64,000 bases of DNA from NCBI RefSeq assembly GCF_001264245.1, contig NZ_CP011339.1:4774001-4838000 (forward strand), in the 5' to 3' direction. The position numbers were made by a program, and so were the translations under genes. The notes below the pieces were generated by a model. The model had not been told where the DNA came from. It ran no database searches and saw only the letters and a program-made list of their open reading frames with translations. Source of the DNA: Microcystis panniformis FACHB-1757. Its GTDB lineage: Bacteria; Cyanobacteriota; Cyanobacteriia; Cyanobacteriales; Microcystaceae. Positions 25,358-35,050 of the stretch are shown one piece after another (within the stretch, counting starts at the first letter, position 1; each line of letters begins with the position of its first letter).

Positions 25358-25936
25358 CTACCAAGCGTTTAGGTCTAACGACCAGCTTCCAATATGCCCT
25401 ATCGTAGCTTTTTTGAGTATATTCAATGCCGCCATTTTGTCTCTATCTTCTACATACCCACAGAAACAAACATGGGTTCTAACCGATAGAGATTTTTGGA
25501 TTAACCGACCACAATTAAAGCACTCTTGACTTGTATAGGCCCGATTAACTGGGGAGCATCTCACCTTTGTAACCCCTAAATCAGGTTTTTATGTCAAGCT
25601 ATTTTGAAAGCCTTGCTAGAAAACAGTTTTAGGGATAAGTATAATTACTCACTTGCATAAATGAGATGCTCCCTTGCCATTGTTATAGAACCTAAGAATA
25701 GCAGTCCAAGTCCGTTCGCAAGCCTGTTGACAAGCTGTAGAGTTAAGGTCTTGAACAAAAGGGTATTCACTCCTTAATTGAGTGACATATTTATATATAT
25801 CCTTTTGTCCTACACCTTTATTGTCTTCCCAATATCTAAGACATTTATTCCGAACAAACTGTACTGTCTGAATAGCCTCATCAATGGCTTGATATTGAGA
25901 TGGTTTTCCTTTAAGCTTGTACTCTAAAACAAACAT
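25358..25936 (-). pseudogene. IS200/IS605-type tnpB remnant with internal deletion and a 122-bp inverted-repeat insert
   Basis: The N-terminal piece (25649-25936) has FVLEYKLKGKPSQYQAIDEA and QFVRNKCLRYWED. The C-terminal piece (25358-25564) has the zinc-binding end NRAYTSQECFNCGRLI, CFCGYVEDRDKMAALNIL. About 200 central residues, including most of the RuvC domain, are missing. The joint is occupied by a 122-bp element with GGGAGCATCTCA / TGAGATGCTCCC ends. The gene is dead as a nuclease. Confidence 0.85.
25552..25673. mobile_element. 122-bp element with 12-bp perfect inverted ends inside the tnpB remnant
   Basis: GGGAGCATCTCA (25552-25563) and TGAGATGCTCCC (25662-25673) are perfect inverted repeats. 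The interior is AT-rich without coding potential. It sits exactly at the deletion joint of tnpB. Confidence 0.75.
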
Positions 25937-26097
25937 TTTGCGCTATCGAACCAACGATAACCAACTATTCTAGCATACTAAAATTAAATTGACAACTATA
26001 GATTAGAGTTATTCTTAGCCGTGCTTCGCTGTTTCTATGTTGGCGGAACTTTTCATCTCCGAGGTAAAACCGAGGGTTCCTTCAAGCCGACATTTAA

Positions 26098-27111
26098 GGT
26101 AAAAACGACGCAATTGAACCTAAGCAAGAGTCAACCATTGTCCCAAAAACCCTATCAAACGAAACCGCCTTAAGAATTGCCCTGGCATCGAAAGCTTTGC
26201 CCAGGACTTCGAGCGCCGATCTGTTCGATGCCCTTTACAATTGTCTGGGGGAAGATATCAACGAAACCAACCTTAATCAAATCACTGTCACCAATTTAAA
26301 AACCGCCTTCGGTCAAACCTACGAATTAGATGGAGAAGAAGATGGAGAAGATGCCGATGCCAACGATATCGCCCATTTAAAAGAAGCGGTGCGAATTCTC
26401 TGGGGTGAAATCGAGGATGACGAGCATCAGCACCCATTGCCTCCTATCGAATTCTACAGTGAAGGGGAAATGCCCCAGTCAATCCGGGTGGCCGTGGCTT
26501 CTAATAGCGGTGAAAATCTTGACGGTCATTTTGGTTCCTGTTTGCGCTATCTGGTCTATCAATTAGGGTCTGCTGAAAAAGTTTTTCCTGGGGGTAGGAG
26601 TCAGTAGCCGGTCGTCAGGAGTCAGTAGCCGGTCGTTTCAGGCTTTGTTGCCTTGTTTTTTGTACCAAGCGATGTACTACAAGGAGAATAATGCAAGGTT
26701 TTTGAGGGTTCCAATCCGATTTTCTAGCACTAACATCGGATTTTAACAGGTCAAAAGCCTTATTTTAAAAGGGTTTTACCATTATTCAGCAAGCTCCAAT
26801 TATCGGCCACGCAGATGAAGTTAATTGATGTGCGTTCTGCCTTGGCAGCGGCCCTTCAGGAAGATAAAAATGGTTATCGGCTTAGTCTGATCAAAGATTG
26901 TCAGGCAATCTTCGTGGTGTCTATCGGCGGACCGGCCGCCGCTAAGATGATTCAAGGTGGTGTTTATCCGGTGAAAAAAGATGCAGGTGGTCAAGCGCGG
27001 GAAATTTTGGCGGATTTACAGCGAGTGATTCAAACTTCGCCGCCACCCTGGATGGCCAAAGCTCTCGGCGTGGCTGATGGGCAAAGAGTGAAAAATTACA
27101 AGGGTTCTTAA
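26098..27111 (+). pseudogene. NifX/NafY-like (dinitrogenase Fe-Mo cofactor-binding family) gene split by an insertion
   Basis: The left part encodes NETALRIALASKALPRTSSA, a helical and acidic region and IRVAVASNSGENLDGHFGSCLRYLVYQL, the start of the cofactor-binding domain. The right part (from about 26803) continues with KLIDVRSALAAAL, CQAIFVVSIGGPAAAKMIQGG and VYPVKKDAGG, ending PPPWMAKALG. Removing the 231-bp element at 26566-26796 and one CAATTA joins them in frame. The 5' end has no ATG/GTG/TTG before the conserved part, so the start is also lost. The family binds FeMo-co or related clusters. No other nif cofactor gene is present here. Confidence 0.75.
26566..26796 (+). mobile_element. 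MITE family E copy (231 bp) with 6-bp CAATTA duplication
   Basis: The ends GGGTCTGCTGAAAAAG and (inverted) GGAGCTTGCTGAATAATGG are imperfect inverted repeats. CAATTA lies at 26560-26565 and 26797-26802. The interior includes the agtcagtagccggtcgt repeat, also seen near 14550. Confidence 0.8.
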
Positions 27112-27113
27112 TA

Positions 27114-27380
27114 TTAATTAACAATAATCTCGTCGGTGCTGTCGGGTTGGTTTATTTCCGTTAGGGTTTGCCAACCTGATTGCCAGAGATTCGCGTCTTG
27201 CAACTGTTTAGCATTAATCCAGAAGCGGACAGTCGGATCGCAGGAAGCGACTAATTCGGCAAAAACCCATTGACCGCGATTTTGACGATTGACCACTTGA
27301 AAATGTCGCCAGCCCCATGTTTTTTGTTTTGCCGTCCATTTTGATCCCAAGAGATGGGGATATTTCTGTTTTTTGGGCAT
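27114..27380 (-). CDS. Trp-rich small protein (TIGR02450 family)
   Basis: 88 aa beginning MPKKQKYPHLLGSKWTA. Five of its Trp residues are conserved in the family pattern (SKWTAxQxxxGWRHFxV, WVFAELVASCDPTVRFWIN, LWQSGW). Function unknown; the family is conserved in cyanobacteria and marine bacteria. It is convergent with the NifX-like pseudogene, with only 2 bp between stops. Confidence 0.85.
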   Translation of the reverse strand: MPKKQKYPHLLGSKWTAKQKTWGWRHFQVVNRQNRGQWVFAELVASCDPTVRFWINAKQLQDANLWQSGWQTLTEINQPDSTDEIIVN

Positions 27381-27481
27381 AAAAGTTAAGACACCTGAGT
27401 TCGGGATAGGCGAAAACCCTTATATTATCCTAGTTTGCCAACCCGATTTTTTTCCGGTAGCCAAGGAGAGGAAAAATGATC

Positions 27482-27501
27482 GGGGCGCTTAAGTGCGCCC
27501 C
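27482..27501 (-). terminator. Terminator-like hairpin after lexA
   Basis: GGGGCGC-ttaagt-GCGCCCC is a perfect 7-bp GC stem located 8 bp after the lexA stop. On the minus strand it is followed by GATCATTTTTCC. Confidence 0.65.
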
Positions 27502-27509
27502 AGTTTTGG

Positions 27510-28124
27510 CTAATAACCGCGCCAAACACCAACCAAAACCCCTTGCACCTGTACTTGTTCAGTATTGGCTGTAATTGGTTGATATTTTTGATTGGAGGGT
27601 TGGAGAGTGATGATTTCGCCTTCTTGGTAGAAACGTTTTAAAGTAGTGCCGTGGCCTTCGACTCTGGCGGCGACGATTTCCCCATTGGACACCGCTTCAT
27701 TACCCGTGAGAGAACGCATAATCACCAGATCCCCATCGGCAATATGATCCTCGATCATACTGTCTCCGGAAACGCGCAGAGCATAACAGTCTTGACTGCG
27801 TTGCAACAGGTTAGAAAGATCGAGTTTTTCTTCCACATCGGTGAAGGGTTCCACTAAACCACCAGCAGCGATTACACCTAGAACTGGTAAACCTTGCACT
27901 GGTTGTTTGAGAATCCGCAGGGTGCGTGCTTTTCCTTCTGTCCAATCAATATAGCCTTTGGTGCGTAAACGTTCTAAACGGCTTTGAATCGGTGCGGGAG
28001 AGCGTAAATTCATCGCTCGCATCATTTGCCGGATGGAAGGGGCGTGTTGAGTAGTACGAATATACTCAATCAGCCAGTCGTACAACTCCTGTTGCGCTTG
28101 AGTAAGGGATTCGAGGTTAGTCAT
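27510..28124 (-). CDS. lexA: LexA-family transcriptional regulator
   Basis: 204 aa. The N-terminal winged helix-turn-helix (LTQAQQELYDWLIEYIRTTQ, APSIRQMMRAMNLRSPAPIQSRL) is followed by an Ala-Gly cleavage site (VIAAGGLVEP) and the peptidase S24 domain with the catalytic Ser in GDSMIEDHIADGD and Lys in TTLKRF. The residues for self-cleavage are therefore present, in contrast to Synechocystis LexA, which has lost autocleavage features. It may regulate the SOS response or, as in other cyanobacteria, redox and carbon genes. A LexA-box-like site lies 35 bp upstream, suggesting autoregulation. Confidence 0.93.
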   Translation of the reverse strand: MTNLESLTQAQQELYDWLIEYIRTTQHAPSIRQMMRAMNLRSPAPIQSRLERLRTKGYIDWTEGKARTLRILKQPVQGLPVLGVIAAGGLVEPFTDVEEKLDLSNLLQRSQDCYALRVSGDSMIEDHIADGDLVIMRSLTGNEAVSNGEIVAARVEGHGTTLKRFYQEGEIITLQPSNQKYQPITANTEQVQVQGVLVGVWRGY

Positions 28125-28158
28125 GATCTATTTTCCTACCCTTGGGTTAAGATAATTT

Positions 28159-28170
28159 GTACTTTAGTTC
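28159..28170. promoter_or_regulatory. Candidate LexA box upstream of lexA
   Basis: GTACTTTAGTTC fits the core GTACNNNDGTWC of the cyanobacterial consensus RGTACNNNDGTWCB. It lies 35 bp before the lexA start; the outer R and B positions do not match. Confidence 0.5.
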
Positions 28171-28828
28171 ATTTGTGTTTAACCTAGTACATCTTAACTT
28201 CATCGGCTGACTAAATCAACTGGTTATTAGATCTCTTGCAAAAATCAAAAATTGTCGTGCTTGGTTAGGAGACTCCGAGACAGGAGACTCCGAGACAGGA
28301 GACTCCGAGACAGGAGACTCCGAGACAGGGGATTATTTCTATTTATTCTTCCGACACCCCACACCCCACACCCCACACCCTGCCCCCAGGAAAAACTTTT
28401 TGCCGCAAACCCTAATTAATAATTCATAATTCCTTCTCCCTGCTAATAGACAGTCTTAATGAGTAATTTAGATAGTCAACAGCTTATCTTCTGACCTAGC
28501 ACTTTTTTTAAAAAAGTATCATTAATTTTTATCTCAATTCTGAATATTAATTAATCTCAGGGTCGGTTGCGGGCAAACTCAGCAGCGTATTAAGAAAAAA
28601 TAACGAATTGCTAGAAAGCCGAGAATCTGGATAATGATCGAGGTGGGGACAGAAAAATTGCTCTACTTAAGCCTGTCTGCCGTAAGCGTCCAATAGTAGA
28701 TAGGGAGTCAAAAGCGACGCTCAAGAAAGTCCTTCGGTTGTCAGGGAAACGAGAGGATATTTAGTGCGAAATTGAGCCGTAAAAAAACTTAAAATCCCGA
28801 CAAATATCGTAAAAACTAAGGGGAACAC
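28171..28828. other. Long divergent spacer between lexA and nifJ
   Basis: It contains a composite simple-repeat block (28268-28383: GAGACAGGAGACTCC units, an AT stretch, then CACCCCA units), an end resembling family E (TTTTTGCCGCAAACCCTAATTA at 28399-28420) and a 30-bp sequence GAGTAATTTAGATAGTCAAC at 28459 that recurs at 58258. The last 250 bp before nifJ should hold its promoter; no clear box stands out. Confidence 0.5.
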
Positions 28829-31800
28829 ATGACCACAAAAACCTATGCAACCATAGATGGTAACGAAGCTGTTGCACGCGTTGCCTATCGTCTCAGTGAA
28901 GTGATCGCTATTTATCCTATCACTCCCTCCTCGCCTATGGGTGAATGGTCCGATAGTTGGGCCGCCGAACGCAGAGCTAATCTCTGGGGAACCATTCCTT
29001 CCGTAATCGAAATGCAGAGCGAAGGTGGGGCAGCGGGAACCCTGCACGGAGCGCTACAAACAGGCTCTTTAACTACCACTTTCACCTCCTCCCAGGGATT
29101 ATTATTAATGCTCCCCAACTTCTACAAAATTGCGGGGGAATTAACCTCTTCAGTGGTCCATGTGGCGGCCCGTGCTTTAGCAGCCCAAGGGTTGTCAATT
29201 TTTGGGGATCATAGTGATGTTATGTCTGCCAGAAGTACGGGTTGGGCTATGTTAGCGGCTAATTCCGTTCAAGAAGCTCATGATCTGGCAGCAATCGCCA
29301 CAGCTACCACCCTAGAAACGCGGCTTCCTTTCCTACACTTTTTTGATGGTTTTCGTACCAGTCATGAGGTGCAAAAAGTCGAATTAATTAGCGATGAAAT
29401 TCTCAAAGAACTGATAGATGAAGACCTAATTATTGCCCATCGTCAAAGAGCTTTAACTCCCGATCAACCGGTGTTACGAGGCACAGCACAAAATCCCGAT
29501 GTTTATTTCCAGGCAAGGGAAAGCGTCAATCCTTTCTATCATGCTTGTCCCGATATCGCTCAAAAAATTATGGATCGTTTTGCCCAATTAACAGGACGGC
29601 AATACCATCTTTATGAATACCACGGTGCGCCCGATGCCGAAAGAGTGATTATTCTAATGGGATCGGGAGGAGAAACCGTCCATGAAACTGTGGATTATCT
29701 CAATCAAAATGGGTCTAAAGTTGGGGTTTTAAAAGTTCGTCTTTATCGTCCCTTCGCCGCCGACAAATTACTGGCAGCTTTGCCCACCACAGTGAAAAAA
29801 ATAGCCGTTTTAGATCGCTGTAAAGAACCCGGCGCCGGGGGCGATCCGCTATATTTAGACGTGGTAAATGCCTTTATGGAAGAGTACGAAGGCAAGCTGC
29901 CGAAAATTGTGGGAGGACGCTACGGTTTATCTTCCAAAGAATTTACTCCCGCCATGGTTGCTGGTATATTTGATAACTTAAGTCTCGACAAACCCAAAAA
30001 TCACTTCACTATTGGTATCGTTGACGATCTCACCTTTTCCAGTCTGGAATATGACCGCAGTTTTTCCACCGAACCAGACAAAGTAGTGCGGGCGGTTTTC
30101 TACGGTTTAGGTTCCGATGGTACGGTGGGAGCTAACAAAAATTCAATTAAAATTATCGGTGAAGATACTGATAATTATGCCCAGGGTTATTTCGTCTATG
30201 ATTCCAAAAAATCTGGGTCTGTCACCGTTTCTCACCTACGCTTTGGACCGGAGCCGATTCGCTCTACCTATTTAATCACCGATGCTAACTTTATCGCCTG
30301 TCATCAGTGGGAATTTGTCGAACAATTTGACCTGCTAGAAACCGCTAAACCGAACTCAATTTTCCTCCTCAATAGTCCCTATCTACCGGAGGAGGTATTT
30401 AGTCACTTACCGCGCCATCTCCAGCAAACTATCATCGACAAAAATCTGCAAGTTTATACGATTAATGCCACTCAAGTGGCCAAAGAAGCGGGGATGGGCA
30501 GCCGGATTAATACCGTGATGCAGGTGTGTTTCTTTGCCCTAGCGGGGGTTTTGTCTCGGGAAGATGCGATCGCACAAATCAAAAAAGCCATCCGCAAGAC
30601 CTACGGCAAGAAAGGCGAAGAAATCGTGCAGATGAACATCAAGGCTGTGGATTCTGCCCTAGAACACCTCTATCAAGTGCCAATTCCCGCCACTGTCACC
30701 CCTGAAGCTTTTGAATTAAGACCCCCAATTCCCGACACTGCACCCGCTTTCGTCCGAGAAGTCCTCGGCAAAATTATCGCCCGTCACGGGGAGGAATTGC
30801 CCGTTAGCGCCCTTCCCAACGATGGGACCTATCCCACCGCCACTAGCCAATGGGAAAAACGCAATATTGCCCAAGAAATACCCGTTTGGGATGCAGATGT
30901 CTGTGTTCAGTGCGGTAAATGCGTTCTTGTTTGTCCCCACGCCGTTATTCGCTCGAAAGTCTATGATGAGGCCGAATTAGCCACGGCCCCGGAAACCTTT
31001 AAAGTCGCTAATGCCAAGGATCACGACTGGAAAGGGCTAAAATTCACCATCCAAGTGGCCGCCGAAGATTGTACCGGTTGCGGTCTCTGCGTTGATGTTT
31101 GCCCCGCTAAAAACAAATCGCAACCACGTCTAAGGGCGATTAATATGGCTCCCCAACTGCCGCTGCGGGAACAGGAACGAGTTAACTGGGATTTCTTCCT
31201 TAATTTGCCTAATCCAGACCGATTAAGCCTAAATCTCAACAAAATTAACCATCAGCAAATGCAGGAACCTCTCTTTGAGTTTTCCGGTGCTTGTGCTGGT
31301 TGTGGTGAGACTCCCTACGTTAAATTAGTCAGTCAGCTATTTGGCGATCGCATGATAGTGGCTAATGCCACCGGTTGTTCATCTATCTACGGAGGTAATT
31401 TACCGACAACACCCTGGGCAGTTAATGCCGAAGGTCGCGGGCCGGCCTGGTCGAATTCCCTCTTTGAAGATAATGCCGAATTTGGCTTAGGATTCCGGGT
31501 TTCCATCGATAAACAGGCAGAATTTGCCGCCGAACTGTTAGCAACCCTCGCTAGTGAAATCGGAGAAAGTCTAGCGGCAGATATTCTCAATTGTCACCAA
31601 GTCGATGAAGCGGAAATTTACGAACAACGGCAACGGGTAGAGGCCTTAAAATCCCGTTTAGGGCAATTAACCCCGACCACGCAGGTGAAAATGTTGTTAT
31701 CCGTGGCCGATTATCTGGTCAAGAAAAGCGTCTGGATTGTCGGGGGTGACGGTTGGGCCTACGACATCGGTTATGGCGGCTTAGATCACGTTTTAGCTAG

Positions 31801-32383
31801 TGGTCGCAATGTGAATATTTTGGTCATGGATACGGAAGTTTACTCGAATACGGGCGGCCAGGCCTCGAAAGCTACTCCTCGCGCCGCCGTAGCTAAATTT
31901 GCTTCTGGTGGCAAACCAGGACCGAAAAAAGACCTCGGTTTAATGGCCATGACCTACGGTAACGTCTATGTGGCCAGCGTGGCTATGGGGGCAAAAAACG
32001 AGCAAACTATCAAAGCTTTCCTAGAAGCGGAAGCTTATAACGGGCCATCGTTAATTATCGCCTATTCTCACTGTATTGCTCACGGGATCAACATGACCAC
32101 CGCCATGAACCATCAAAAAGAAGTGGTGGAAAGCGGTCGCTGGTTAATGTACCGTTATCATCCCGATTTAGCTAAAGAAGGCAAAAATCCCCTACAATTG
32201 GACAGCCGTGCGCCTAAGCTTACCGTAGCGCAAACTCTCTACTCGGAGAATCGCTTTAAGATGTTGGCCACCAGTAAGCCCGAGGAAGCTAAACGTCTGC
32301 TCAAAGAAGCACAAGCAGATGTGGATACGCGCTGGCAAATGTATCAGTACTTAGCAGCAAAAGGTACAGGGAGCAAGGAATAG
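28829..32383 (+). CDS. nifJ: Pyruvate:ferredoxin (flavodoxin) oxidoreductase
   Basis: 1184 aa, the standard single-chain length. In order: N-terminal pyruvate-binding domain (VAYRLSEVIAIYPITPSSPM), the gamma-type and delta domains with two 4Fe-4S clusters (CVQCGKCVLVCPHA and CTGCGLCVDVCPA near residues 690-760), and the C-terminal TPP domain (CAGCGETPYVK, GGDGWAYDIGYGGLDHVL). It converts pyruvate and CoA to acetyl-CoA, CO2 and reduced ferredoxin in the cytoplasm. In non-diazotrophic cyanobacteria it serves fermentation and mixotrophic growth. The DHOD-like gene starts 2 bp after its stop, so they form an operon. RBS AAGGGG precedes the ATG. Confidence 0.97.
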   Translation: MTTKTYATIDGNEAVARVAYRLSEVIAIYPITPSSPMGEWSDSWAAERRANLWGTIPSVIEMQSEGGAAGTLHGALQTGSLTTTFTSSQGLLLMLPNFYKIAGELTSSVVHVAARALAAQGLSIFGDHSDVMSARSTGWAMLAANSVQEAHDLAAIATATTLETRLPFLHFFDGFRTSHEVQKVELISDEILKELIDEDLIIAHRQRALTPDQPVLRGTAQNPDVYFQARESVNPFYHACPDIAQKIMDRFAQLTGRQYHLYEYHGAPDAERVIILMGSGGETVHETVDYLNQNGSKVGVLKVRLYRPFAADKLLAALPTTVKKIAVLDRCKEPGAGGDPLYLDVVNAFMEEYEGKLPKIVGGRYGLSSKEFTPAMVAGIFDNLSLDKPKNHFTIGIVDDLTFSSLEYDRSFSTEPDKVVRAVFYGLGSDGTVGANKNSIKIIGEDTDNYAQGYFVYDSKKSGSVTVSHLRFGPEPIRSTYLITDANFIACHQWEFVEQFDLLETAKPNSIFLLNSPYLPEEVFSHLPRHLQQTIIDKNLQVYTINATQVAKEAGMGSRINTVMQVCFFALAGVLSREDAIAQIKKAIRKTYGKKGEEIVQMNIKAVDSALEHLYQVPIPATVTPEAFELRPPIPDTAPAFVREVLGKIIARHGEELPVSALPNDGTYPTATSQWEKRNIAQEIPVWDADVCVQCGKCVLVCPHAVIRSKVYDEAELATAPETFKVANAKDHDWKGLKFTIQVAAEDCTGCGLCVDVCPAKNKSQPRLRAINMAPQLPLREQERVNWDFFLNLPNPDRLSLNLNKINHQQMQEPLFEFSGACAGCGETPYVKLVSQLFGDRMIVANATGCSSIYGGNLPTTPWAVNAEGRGPAWSNSLFEDNAEFGLGFRVSIDKQAEFAAELLATLASEIGESLAADILNCHQVDEAEIYEQRQRVEALKSRLGQLTPTTQVKMLLSVADYLVKKSVWIVGGDGWAYDIGYGGLDHVLASGRNVNILVMDTEVYSNTGGQASKATPRAAVAKFASGGKPGPKKDLGLMAMTYGNVYVASVAMGAKNEQTIKAFLEAEAYNGPSLIIAYSHCIAHGINMTTAMNHQKEVVESGRWLMYRYHPDLAKEGKNPLQLDSRAPKLTVAQTLYSENRFKMLATSKPEEAKRLLKEAQADVDTRWQMYQYLAAKGTGSKE

Positions 32384-32385
32384 TT

Positions 32386-33411
32386 ATGAATCTACACACT
32401 ACCTACATGGGTTTACAATTGCGATCGCCGCTAGTCATCGGTGCGGCCGCACCCTTGAGCGAGGATATCGACAATATCAAGAGAATGGAAGACTTTGGGG
32501 CCGCTGCCGTGGTTTTACACTCCTTTTTCGAGGAGCAGATTAAACAGGAAAGACTGGCTCTACACCATCATTTTACCCACGGAGCCGAGAGTTTTGCGGA
32601 AGCTTTGACTTATTTTCCCGAACCGGAGGTTTTTCACGTTGGTTCCGACGAATATCTCAACCATATTCGCAAAGCCAAAGAAATGGTCGATATTCCCATT
32701 ATTGCCAGTCTCAACGGTGAGACCTCTGGGGGATGGTTAGAGTATGCCATTCAAATTCAACAAGCGGGCGCTGATGCTTTGGAGTTGAATGTTTATTATG
32801 TTCCCAACGACCTGGAATTAACCGGAAATCACGTCGAACAAAACTATATTGATATCCTCAAAATTGTCAAATCGGAGGTATCAATTCCCGTCTCGATGAA
32901 GTTAAGTCCCTACTTTAGCAATACGGCCAATATGGCTAAACAATTAGCGGAAGCGGGGGCCGATGGGTTGGTATTATTTAACCGTTTCTATCAGCCAGAT
33001 ATCGACTTAGACACCTTAGATGTTCACCCCAATATTATCCTCAGTAATCCCCAAGCAATGCGTTTACCCCTGCGCTGGATTGCCATGCTTTATGGTCGTG
33101 TACCGACGGATTTTGCCGCTACCAGTGGTATTCATAACGCCCTCGACGTGATCAAAATGATGATGGTGGGGGCAAAAGCGACCATGTTAGTTAGTGTTTT
33201 ATTACGCCACGGTTTGGAGGAAATTACCAAGATCGAACAGGGTTTATTGCATTGGTTGGAGGAAAATGAATACGAATCGATCGAGCAGTTAATTGGCAGT
33301 ATGAGTCAAATGAATTGCCCAGATCCGAGTGCTTTTGAACGGGTACAGTATATGAAAGCTCTGCAAAGTTACGAACCTGTTTGGAAACGTTTTCAAACCA
33401 CCAGTAAATAA
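32386..33411 (+). CDS. Dihydroorotate dehydrogenase-like flavoprotein
   Basis: 341 aa TIM-barrel FMN protein: MNLHTTYMGLQLRSPLVIGA, PIIASLNGETSGGW, ALELNVYYVP, PVSMKLSPYFSNTANMAKQL, ADGLVLFNRFYQPDID and the late GAKATMLVSVLLRHG fit class 1/PreA-type dehydrogenases. It starts 2 bp after nifJ, an association known in cyanobacteria, suggesting a role in anaerobic or fermentative redox balance more than in pyrimidine synthesis. The electron acceptor is not evident: no Fe-S motif is present. Confidence 0.85.
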   Translation: MNLHTTYMGLQLRSPLVIGAAAPLSEDIDNIKRMEDFGAAAVVLHSFFEEQIKQERLALHHHFTHGAESFAEALTYFPEPEVFHVGSDEYLNHIRKAKEMVDIPIIASLNGETSGGWLEYAIQIQQAGADALELNVYYVPNDLELTGNHVEQNYIDILKIVKSEVSIPVSMKLSPYFSNTANMAKQLAEAGADGLVLFNRFYQPDIDLDTLDVHPNIILSNPQAMRLPLRWIAMLYGRVPTDFAATSGIHNALDVIKMMMVGAKATMLVSVLLRHGLEEITKIEQGLLHWLEENEYESIEQLIGSMSQMNCPDPSAFERVQYMKALQSYEPVWKRFQTTSK

Positions 33412-33424
33412 AAGTGGGAAGCTT

Positions 33425-33837
33425 TTTTCAGTGATCAGTAAACAGTAATCAGTAATCAGTAATCAGTGAACTGAAAACTTAAGTAGGTAGGCGTTAAAAA
33501 TTATCAGACACCCCCCTTATCAAGGGGGATCGGCACCCCCCTTATCAAGGGGGGACTAAGGGGGGATCGGCACCCCCCTTATCAAGGGGGGACTAAGGGG
33601 GGATCGGCACCCCCCTTATCAAGGGGGGACTAAGGGGGGATCGGCACCCCCCTTATCAAGGGGGGACTAAGGGGGATCGGCACCCCCCTTATCAAGGGGG
33701 GACTAAGGGGGGATCAAACCTAAAATCCATTTTTAATTTAATTATAACCAGCTACTTAACTGAAAACTGAAAACTTACATCTGATAACTGATAACTGATA
33801 ACTGATAACTGACAAAAAAATCCTGGAGGATATAACC
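33425..33837. other. Spacer before pfkA, made largely of repeats
   Basis: It contains short ATCAGT(A/T) heptamer-like runs (33430-33470 and 33778-33812), the family A MITE, and the pfkA ribosome-binding site (CCTGGAGGATATAACC). Confidence 0.7.
33482..33756 (-). mobile_element. MITE family A copy 5 (inverted)
   Basis: TA at 33480-33481 and 33757-33758, with ctgaaaact on both outer sides from heptamer-like repeats. The core has about six hairpin units with GGGGGGACTAAGGGGGGATC spacers. Confidence 0.9.
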
Positions 33838-35046
33838 ATGAACGAGAATCAAAACAAAAAAATTGGTATTCTGACCAGTGGTGGCGATTGCCCAGGGTTA
33901 AATGCGGTAATTCGTGCCGTGGTGAAAGCATCAAAACTAAAGGGTTGGGATGTGTACGGCATTCCCTACGGGACCGACGGTTTTATGCAGATTGCCGAGG
34001 GAAAATATCACCCCCAAGATTTGATCCTGACTCACCATGGCTATAACCTACCCGGAGTCTTGAAAGGATTAGACGTTTTGCAGTTTCTTAGTGGTAGTGT
34101 TTTGGGTTCTTTGAGCAAGGGACATCCTGAAAACCCAGAAATTGCTGCGAAAATCCTGCAAGGATACGAAATGCTGGGATTAGATGCCCTGATCGTCGTC
34201 GGGGGCGATGGGAGCGTCGATATCATCTACGATCTCGCCCAGAAGGGCAATTGGAATATTATCGCAGTTCCCAAAACCATCGATAATGATGTTCCCTATA
34301 CGGAATGGTCCGTCGGTTTTACCACTGCCGTGGATATCGTCACCCAAGCTTTGTATGATCTCACCTTTACCGCCGCTAGTCACGAAAGGGTGATGATTGT
34401 GCAGGTGATGGGTAGAGATGCCGGTCATTTAGCCCTTCATGCGGGGATTGCTGGGGGTGCCGATGCGATTTTTATTCCCGAATTAACCCCGGCTCTCACT
34501 CCCGAAATTATCGACGGTTGTTGTCGTCATTTGGCACAATTACGCGCCCAAGGTCGTAAATTCGCTCTCATTGTCATTTCTGAAGGAGTTAAAAACGAAG
34601 ATAACCAAAAAGAGAAGTATATTGGCGATTATTTAGAAAAATTAATAGTTGACAAAACTCGCTCTTTGTGCGTTACCGATCCCGTCTTCTGTTATCTCAA
34701 TTCCATGGATGTGCGGGCCATGTCTTTGGGACACCTGCAAAGAAGTCGTCCTCCTTTGGCCATGGATCGACTGTTAGCCACGGCTTTCGGCATTAAGGCC
34801 GTAGAATTAATCGAACAGGGAAAACTCGATCGCGTGGTGATTTGGCGCGGGGGACAAGTGCGTAGTCTGCCCCTGAAACCGGTGATCAAAATTATCAAAC
34901 AATGTCATCAAGAGCATCGCTGTGCCTATCCCGTGGATCCTGATGGTTTTATCGTGAAAACAGCCCGTTCTTTGGGAATTTACCTAGGGGAAAATACCAC
35001 AACCGAGACGGCAGTGGTTCCGGAAGCTGTGGAGGTGTTGGTTTAG
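33838..35046 (+). CDS. pfkA: 6-phosphofructokinase
   Basis: 402 aa. Motifs: GILTSGGDCPGLNAVIRAVV (nucleotide binding), VVGGDGSVDI (GGDGS, Gly at the ATP/PPi-determining site as in ATP enzymes), PKTIDNDVPYTE with the catalytic TIDND, and VMGRDAGHLALHAG. The Lys in PKTIDND is seen in PPi-type and in 'group X' enzymes, so donor choice is not settled by sequence, though GGDG favours ATP. It catalyses the committed step of glycolysis. A strong GGAGG precedes the ATG at 33838. Confidence 0.93.
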   Translation: MNENQNKKIGILTSGGDCPGLNAVIRAVVKASKLKGWDVYGIPYGTDGFMQIAEGKYHPQDLILTHHGYNLPGVLKGLDVLQFLSGSVLGSLSKGHPENPEIAAKILQGYEMLGLDALIVVGGDGSVDIIYDLAQKGNWNIIAVPKTIDNDVPYTEWSVGFTTAVDIVTQALYDLTFTAASHERVMIVQVMGRDAGHLALHAGIAGGADAIFIPELTPALTPEIIDGCCRHLAQLRAQGRKFALIVISEGVKNEDNQKEKYIGDYLEKLIVDKTRSLCVTDPVFCYLNSMDVRAMSLGHLQRSRPPLAMDRLLATAFGIKAVELIEQGKLDRVVIWRGGQVRSLPLKPVIKIIKQCHQEHRCAYPVDPDGFIVKTARSLGIYLGENTTTETAVVPEAVEVLV

Positions 35047-35050
35047 TTAT

